Assembly (NCBI RefSeq): GCF_023242365.1
Contig: NZ_JALLIX010000028.1
Span: forward strand, 1-64,000
Direction: 5' to 3'
Source: Pseudomonas sp. MWU13-2100
GTDB taxonomy: Bacteria > Pseudomonadota > Gammaproteobacteria > Pseudomonadales > Pseudomonadaceae
Length of the DNA: 64,000 nucleotides
Shown: in pieces, positions 60,652 through 64,000 of the stretch
Layout of the letters: the number at the start of each line of letters is the position of its first letter
Numbering within the stretch: the stretch's first letter is position 1
Made by a program: the position numbers and the translations under genes
Notes under the pieces: model-generated
The model's database searches: none
Told to the model about the DNA's origin: nothing
Seen by the model: the letters and a program-made list of their open reading frames with translations, nothing else

Positions 60652-61293
60652 TCATCGAGAGAGGAAGTTCAGCCGGTAGACGCCGATGAAGTTGGGGTTC
60701 GTTGCATCGGGTATCCATCGGGTGTCCTTCCATGTCATGAGTTGCTGCACGCTGGCGGAGCGCATGCCGTTGTCGGTGGGGGTGGTGGTGCCGGTGTGAT
60801 AGGCGATGTTGCGGCCCATCCAGATCATCAGGTGCTGGTCGTCGCCCTGGTCGAAGAACAGCAGGTCGCCGGGCCGCGCCTGGTTGAGGTCGCGGCTGAC
60901 CAGTTGGCTATTGAACTGGATCAGCTTGATCGCATTGACGTAGGGCCCGACCTTGCCGCCGCCCTGTTGCCATTGCTGGGCCAGTTTGCGCTGGCCCTCG
61001 CTGAGGACCAGTTCGGGCGGCAGGTAGCGGTTGGACAGGCCATTGGCCCGTAGCCATTTGTCGTCATGGGTTTTCAGCGCTTCGTTGGCGGCGAAACGCA
61101 CCAGCCCGGCGCAGTCCTGCTGGTACCAGCGCGGGCTCGGGCCCTGGGTCAGTTGCTCCTGGGCGATACGCACGAACCAGGCGCGGAACACCTGCGATTG
61201 CTCGACGTCCAGGGGCGGTGTTTCCAGGGCGAACGCGGGCACGCTGAACAGCAGCGCCAGCACGCACAGGCATTTCCGGGCACGCCCCTCCAT
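60652..61293 (-). CDS. yfaT: DUF1175 / YfaT-like protein, NlpC/P60-like
   Basis: A 213-residue exported protein. The ATG at 61293 begins the signal peptide CLCVLALLFSVPAFA; a longer frame runs through a REP element and was rejected. WYQQDCAGLVRFAANEAL places a Cys, and GDLLFFDQGDDQHLMIWMG a His, in the order expected for NlpC/P60-type cysteine peptidases that cut peptidoglycan. The E. coli counterpart is YfaT (about 207 residues). It ends 11 bases before the alpha-2-macroglobulin gene. Catalytic function is an inference from the residue pattern. Confidence 0.85.
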   Translation of the reverse strand: MEGRARKCLCVLALLFSVPAFALETPPLDVEQSQVFRAWFVRIAQEQLTQGPSPRWYQQDCAGLVRFAANEALKTHDDKWLRANGLSNRYLPPELVLSEGQRKLAQQWQQGGGKVGPYVNAIKLIQFNSQLVSRDLNQARPGDLLFFDQGDDQHLMIWMGRNIAYHTGTTTPTDNGMRSASVQQLMTWKDTRWIPDATNPNFIGVYRLNFLSR

Positions 61294-61426
61294 TGTGGCG
61301 AGTGGGCTTGCCCACGCTGGGGTGCGCAGCAGCCCTGAAACCTGCAAGCGAGGTCGATCTGACGGAATGCGTTGGCCGGTTTTGCGACTGCTGCGCAGTC
61401 GAACGTGGGCAAGCCCACTCGCCACA
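61294..61426. repeat. REP element with perfect 23-bp arms inside the yfa operon
   Basis: The arm at 61294-61316 (begins TGTGGCGAGTGGGCTTGCCC) is exactly complementary to 61404-61426. The element directly abuts the DUF1175 start codon and separates it from the DUF2138 gene, so it splits the operon and may alter the level of the downstream genes. Confidence 0.92.
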
Positions 61427-61478
61427 GTGGTGCAGCGTTGCCATCCCGATAGCGCCGTGCCAATCGCGAACATAGGCG

Positions 61479-63218
61479 TCACATCGCGCGCCATTGCAGC
61501 GGCAACCACTGCCAGTGGCCGTCCGGTTCGCTGCCTTCCGGCAGGGTCAGGGCGTATTTGCCGAAACCGGCGAGCTTTTGCAGCTTGGGAATCAGGTGGG
61601 TCTGCGCGGCGTTGCGGAACACCGGCTCCATGTCCTGCGGCAGGCTGTCGAGGGTTTCCTGCTGCATCAGTTGCGCCAGGGAGTCCGGGCCGAGGTAGAC
61701 CGGCATCAGCACGTCCTTGGGCAGCACGTCGGCCAGCGGCGGGAAGTGCTTGTCGAGGGTGCCGAGGGCCTTGTCCACCAGCTTGTCATCCAGGGAAAAC
61801 AACAGGGTCGAACCGTGCCGTGCCAGGCTCACGCGGAAGAAGCCCTTGCCGGTGATGGCGTCGGGGTTCTCGGCTTCCTTGGCGGCGTACTGACCGAAGG
61901 TCGAGCTGACCTGACGCTTCCACTGGTGGACGCCGTCTTTCTGCTGCTCGTCGATGGGGAACAGACCGCCGTCGACATTGCTTTCCTTGCTCCCGACCAT
62001 CGAGCCGAACAGCTTGCCCAGGTCGGCGTCGAGACTGTCGTTGTCCTTGGTCAGGTTCGCCACCAGCAACGGTGTGTACAGGCGCGAGTCGGCGTACCAG
62101 CAGAGGCCCGCGGCGCCACTCATATGCTCGGTGAGTTTCTTCGCGGTGGCTTCGTCGGCCCCCAGTTTGACCAGCAGCGGTTGTTGCTGTTCGGCGGCCA
62201 ACGGCAGCGCGACGCAGGCGCTGGCGCCCACCGGCATGGCTTGCCAGATCGGCTTGAAGTCGAAGTCGGCGGCTTTGTCCTGCTCATCCAGGGCGAGGAA
62301 GCTGTGCCAGCCCTTGTCGTCCATATCCAGGCGCAGGCCGGCGAAGTTGGGGATAAAGCGTTGGTAACCCATGGCCAGGACGCTGGAAGCAATCGAAATG
62401 CGCTGCTTCACGACGGTTTCGCGGGGCTTGAGGCCAAAGGCTTCGGGGAACAGTTTGTCGCCATTGAGCAACGCCGCCAGGGCCTGGGTCGAAACTTCGC
62501 CCGGGGCCACTTCGCTGTCGTCGCTGGTTTGCTCGTAGAGCCGGTCCGGGTTGGACAGCACCACCAGTTTGTCGCCACGGGAGGCGAACAACAGGGCTTT
62601 GCTGGCGTTGTAGGCCAGGCGATAGAGCGGCACGCTGTCGCCGCCGACTTTCACTTCGCCGACCTTGGTCAGTTGGGTGTCGTCCAGCGCGACATGGGCC
62701 AGGGGTTCGAGCAGCTTGGCCAGGCCGCCGCGATCCATCACCAGCAGGAAGTCCTTGAGCCGACCATCGGCACCGCGCCACAGGGCGATATCCGCCGGCT
62801 GGTCGAAGAGTTGCTCGATCAGGTTGTCCTGCAGCTTGAGGTCATGCTCGTAGATGATCCGCCGCAGGCTGCCGATCAGGCCGAGACGGTCGCCGTGGGT
62901 TTCGTAATAGAAGACGAAGTCCTCGGTCAGGGTGTCGCGCAGGAACGGCACGCTGAGCAGGTCCTTGGGCAACTGGCTCAGCGAGGCGGTTTCCAGCAGC
63001 GCGTCCGGGCGGCTGACGCCGAGCTTTTCCAGGGCCAGTTCCGGCGCCGGGGCGGCCGGCTTGTGGTGGAAAAACCAGCCCAGGCCGCCGGCCACCGTGC
63101 CGGCCACGCAAAGCCCGAGCACAAGGCCCAGCCAACGGCGCGAGCCGGCAGGTTGAGGGGCAGCCGGTACAGCGGCGTCCGGAGAAGCTGTGTTATCGCT
63201 CATGTTCGCAAAGCCCAT
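61479..63218 (-). CDS. yfaA: DUF2138 / YfaA-like inner-membrane-anchored protein
   Basis: A 579-residue protein with one N-terminal membrane anchor (RWLGLVLGLCVAGTVAGGLG, residues about 28-47) and a large periplasmic part. Family segments include VSRPDALLETASLSQLPKDL, EDFVFYYETHGDRLGLIG and VYLGPDSLAQLMQQET. E. coli YfaA has the same domain and place in the operon. The function is not known. Translation starts at 63218 or the nearby ATG at 63203. It follows the first DUF2135 gene after 20 bases. Confidence 0.88.
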   Translation of the reverse strand: MGFANMSDNTASPDAAVPAAPQPAGSRRWLGLVLGLCVAGTVAGGLGWFFHHKPAAPAPELALEKLGVSRPDALLETASLSQLPKDLLSVPFLRDTLTEDFVFYYETHGDRLGLIGSLRRIIYEHDLKLQDNLIEQLFDQPADIALWRGADGRLKDFLLVMDRGGLAKLLEPLAHVALDDTQLTKVGEVKVGGDSVPLYRLAYNASKALLFASRGDKLVVLSNPDRLYEQTSDDSEVAPGEVSTQALAALLNGDKLFPEAFGLKPRETVVKQRISIASSVLAMGYQRFIPNFAGLRLDMDDKGWHSFLALDEQDKAADFDFKPIWQAMPVGASACVALPLAAEQQQPLLVKLGADEATAKKLTEHMSGAAGLCWYADSRLYTPLLVANLTKDNDSLDADLGKLFGSMVGSKESNVDGGLFPIDEQQKDGVHQWKRQVSSTFGQYAAKEAENPDAITGKGFFRVSLARHGSTLLFSLDDKLVDKALGTLDKHFPPLADVLPKDVLMPVYLGPDSLAQLMQQETLDSLPQDMEPVFRNAAQTHLIPKLQKLAGFGKYALTLPEGSEPDGHWQWLPLQWRAM

Positions 63219-63238
63219 TCATCCGTGGAGCGGGATGT

Positions 63239-64000
63239 TCAATAGTTGAAGGTCTTGACCAGCAGCAGGTCGCCGATGGCCCGCAGGGGCACGGTGAAGC
63301 TCTCGCGCTTTTCATCGACGGTATTTTCGTTGAGCACCAGGTTGATCTGCGAGGTGATGACCTCGTTCTGGTTGGCACGCTCGGTAAAGTTATAGCCGTC
63401 GCTGGCGCTGTAGTTGCCCCAGTAGTTCACATAAATCAGGTAGGTGCCGTGCAGCGGCGCGGTCATGGTGAACATTTCCGGGCCGGGGCCGTCGACGCCG
63501 TCCGGGTCGAGGCCGCCGCCGTTGGTCAACGCCGGATGGGCGTAGAAGGCGTGCTGGCCGTCGGGGGTGATGATGTGCAGGTCGAGTTCGGCCTTGGGGT
63601 CGTCCCAGCCGAGGACCACGCGGATACGCGCCGGGGTAATCTGCTTGTTGGCTTCGTAGAACTGCACGCGCTTGAGCGACTTGCCCGTGGAACTGCGCAC
63701 TTCGACGCTGTTGGAGCCGGCGCCGAAGGCATAGGGGCGGACGAAGCGGCCGGCGTCGTCGGTGTAGAGATTCAGCGGGTTGCCGTTGACCGACAGGATA
63801 TGCGGCTCACGCGGCCCGGAGGGCGGATTGATCCGGCCTTCGATGGGTGTGCGGCTGCGCTGGATACCACGGTCGATGGGCGGCGTGGGGTAGGCCACCT
63901 GCGGCGCATCCTTGCGGTCAAGAAGACCTGCATAGCGCCAGCCGCCGGTCGGCTCCCGAAGCTCGGCCGAGGGCTCGGCCCAGGCGGTCGTGACCCAGAG
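63239..64000 (-). CDS. DUF2135 / YfaP-like protein, proximal copy (gene begins beyond the window)
   Basis: The frame is open to the window edge, so the N-terminus is missing. The visible 253 codons have the DUF2135 core: LVKTFNY at the end, WDDPKAELDLHIITPDGQHA, and GTYLIYVNYWGNY, parallel to the copy at 53614. An earlier part (PPSGPREPHILSVNGNPLNL, then SNSVEVRSSTGK) also matches it. The two copies are clearly paralogous, as both share VQF and ITPARIR/ATPAKLR segments. The gene probably begins with a signal peptide off-window and leads the yfa operon. Confidence 0.9.
   Translation of the reverse strand, partial: LWVTTAWAEPSAELREPTGGWRYAGLLDRKDAPQVAYPTPPIDRGIQRSRTPIEGRINPPSGPREPHILSVNGNPLNLYTDDAGRFVRPYAFGAGSNSVEVRSSTGKSLKRVQFYEANKQITPARIRVVLGWDDPKAELDLHIITPDGQHAFYAHPALTNGGGLDPDGVDGPGPEMFTMTAPLHGTYLIYVNYWGNYSASDGYNFTERANQNEVITSQINLVLNENTVDEKRESFTVPLRAIGDLLLVKTFNY

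Noticed and set aside
58736..60679. 647-codon + strand frame opposite the alpha-2-macroglobulin gene
   Set aside because: Shadow of the real gene caused by high GC; no domain, no ribosome-binding site. The + strand frames at 56909-58570 and 61494-63245 are of the same kind.
61294..61509. N-terminal extension of the DUF1175 protein to 61509
   Set aside because: The extra residues are a translation of a REP element and the true signal peptide starts at the ATG at 61293.

Overview
The window is a piece of a Pseudomonas chromosome, most like the P. fluorescens group. The evidence is the high-GC coding, REP-type palindromes in many gaps, and gene sets typical of that genus: an ethanolamine permease with eutBC, a Urt-type ABC transporter joined to formamidase and amidase, and the yfa alpha-2-macroglobulin operon. 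No tRNA, rRNA or CRISPR array was seen.

Layout. 1-6.2 kb is housekeeping: end of an ethanolamine permease, eutB-eutC, a GNAT enzyme, a DedA membrane protein, an MtfA-type peptidase and inorganic pyrophosphatase, followed by an S24/CI-like repressor (6.4-7.2 kb). 7.43-17.19 kb is an island of about 9.8 kb bounded by a 32-bp direct repeat (probable att sites). It holds a broken P4-type integrase, an intact IS256-family element with an 8-bp target duplication, a complete type I restriction-modification operon (hsdM-hsdS-hsdR) and a WYL-domain regulator. 17.3-23.9 kb has a double-kinase hybrid sensor with a periplasmic binding protein, a decayed DUF1016 fragment and a membrane diguanylate cyclase. 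23.9-36.3 kb is an amide/urea-type uptake and hydrolysis system (urtABCDE, fmdA, fmdB, amiE and a 45-codon ORF). Divergent from it are a sensor kinase fused to an NCS1-like permease and a LuxR-type response regulator. Shared TGACGTA-type sites lie before urtA and fmdA.

36.3-53.5 kb is an accessory, defence-rich region. Two intact and two decayed copies of a module (promoter, about 190-nt structured RNA, DUF6124 gene, terminator) are interspersed with a pRiA4b ORF-3 protein, hipBA, a leucine-rich-repeat protein and a five-gene operon. That operon encodes a cytosine methyltransferase, Vsr, a protein with two GHKL ATPase domains, a receiver-like protein and a protein of unknown function. A third copy of the structured RNA precedes an unrelated gene at 49.5 kb. 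Stand-alone DarG C-terminal domain, DUF2442, DUF6429 and AbiE-type toxin-antitoxin genes follow. 53.6-64 kb is the yfa-type operon: DUF2135, DUF2138, DUF1175, alpha-2-macroglobulin, DUF2300/SpoIID, DUF2135.

The two most unusual things are the five-gene operon at 42.7-48.9 kb and the three-copy structured RNA. In the RNA a loop, a matching loop and a complementary strand change together between copies.
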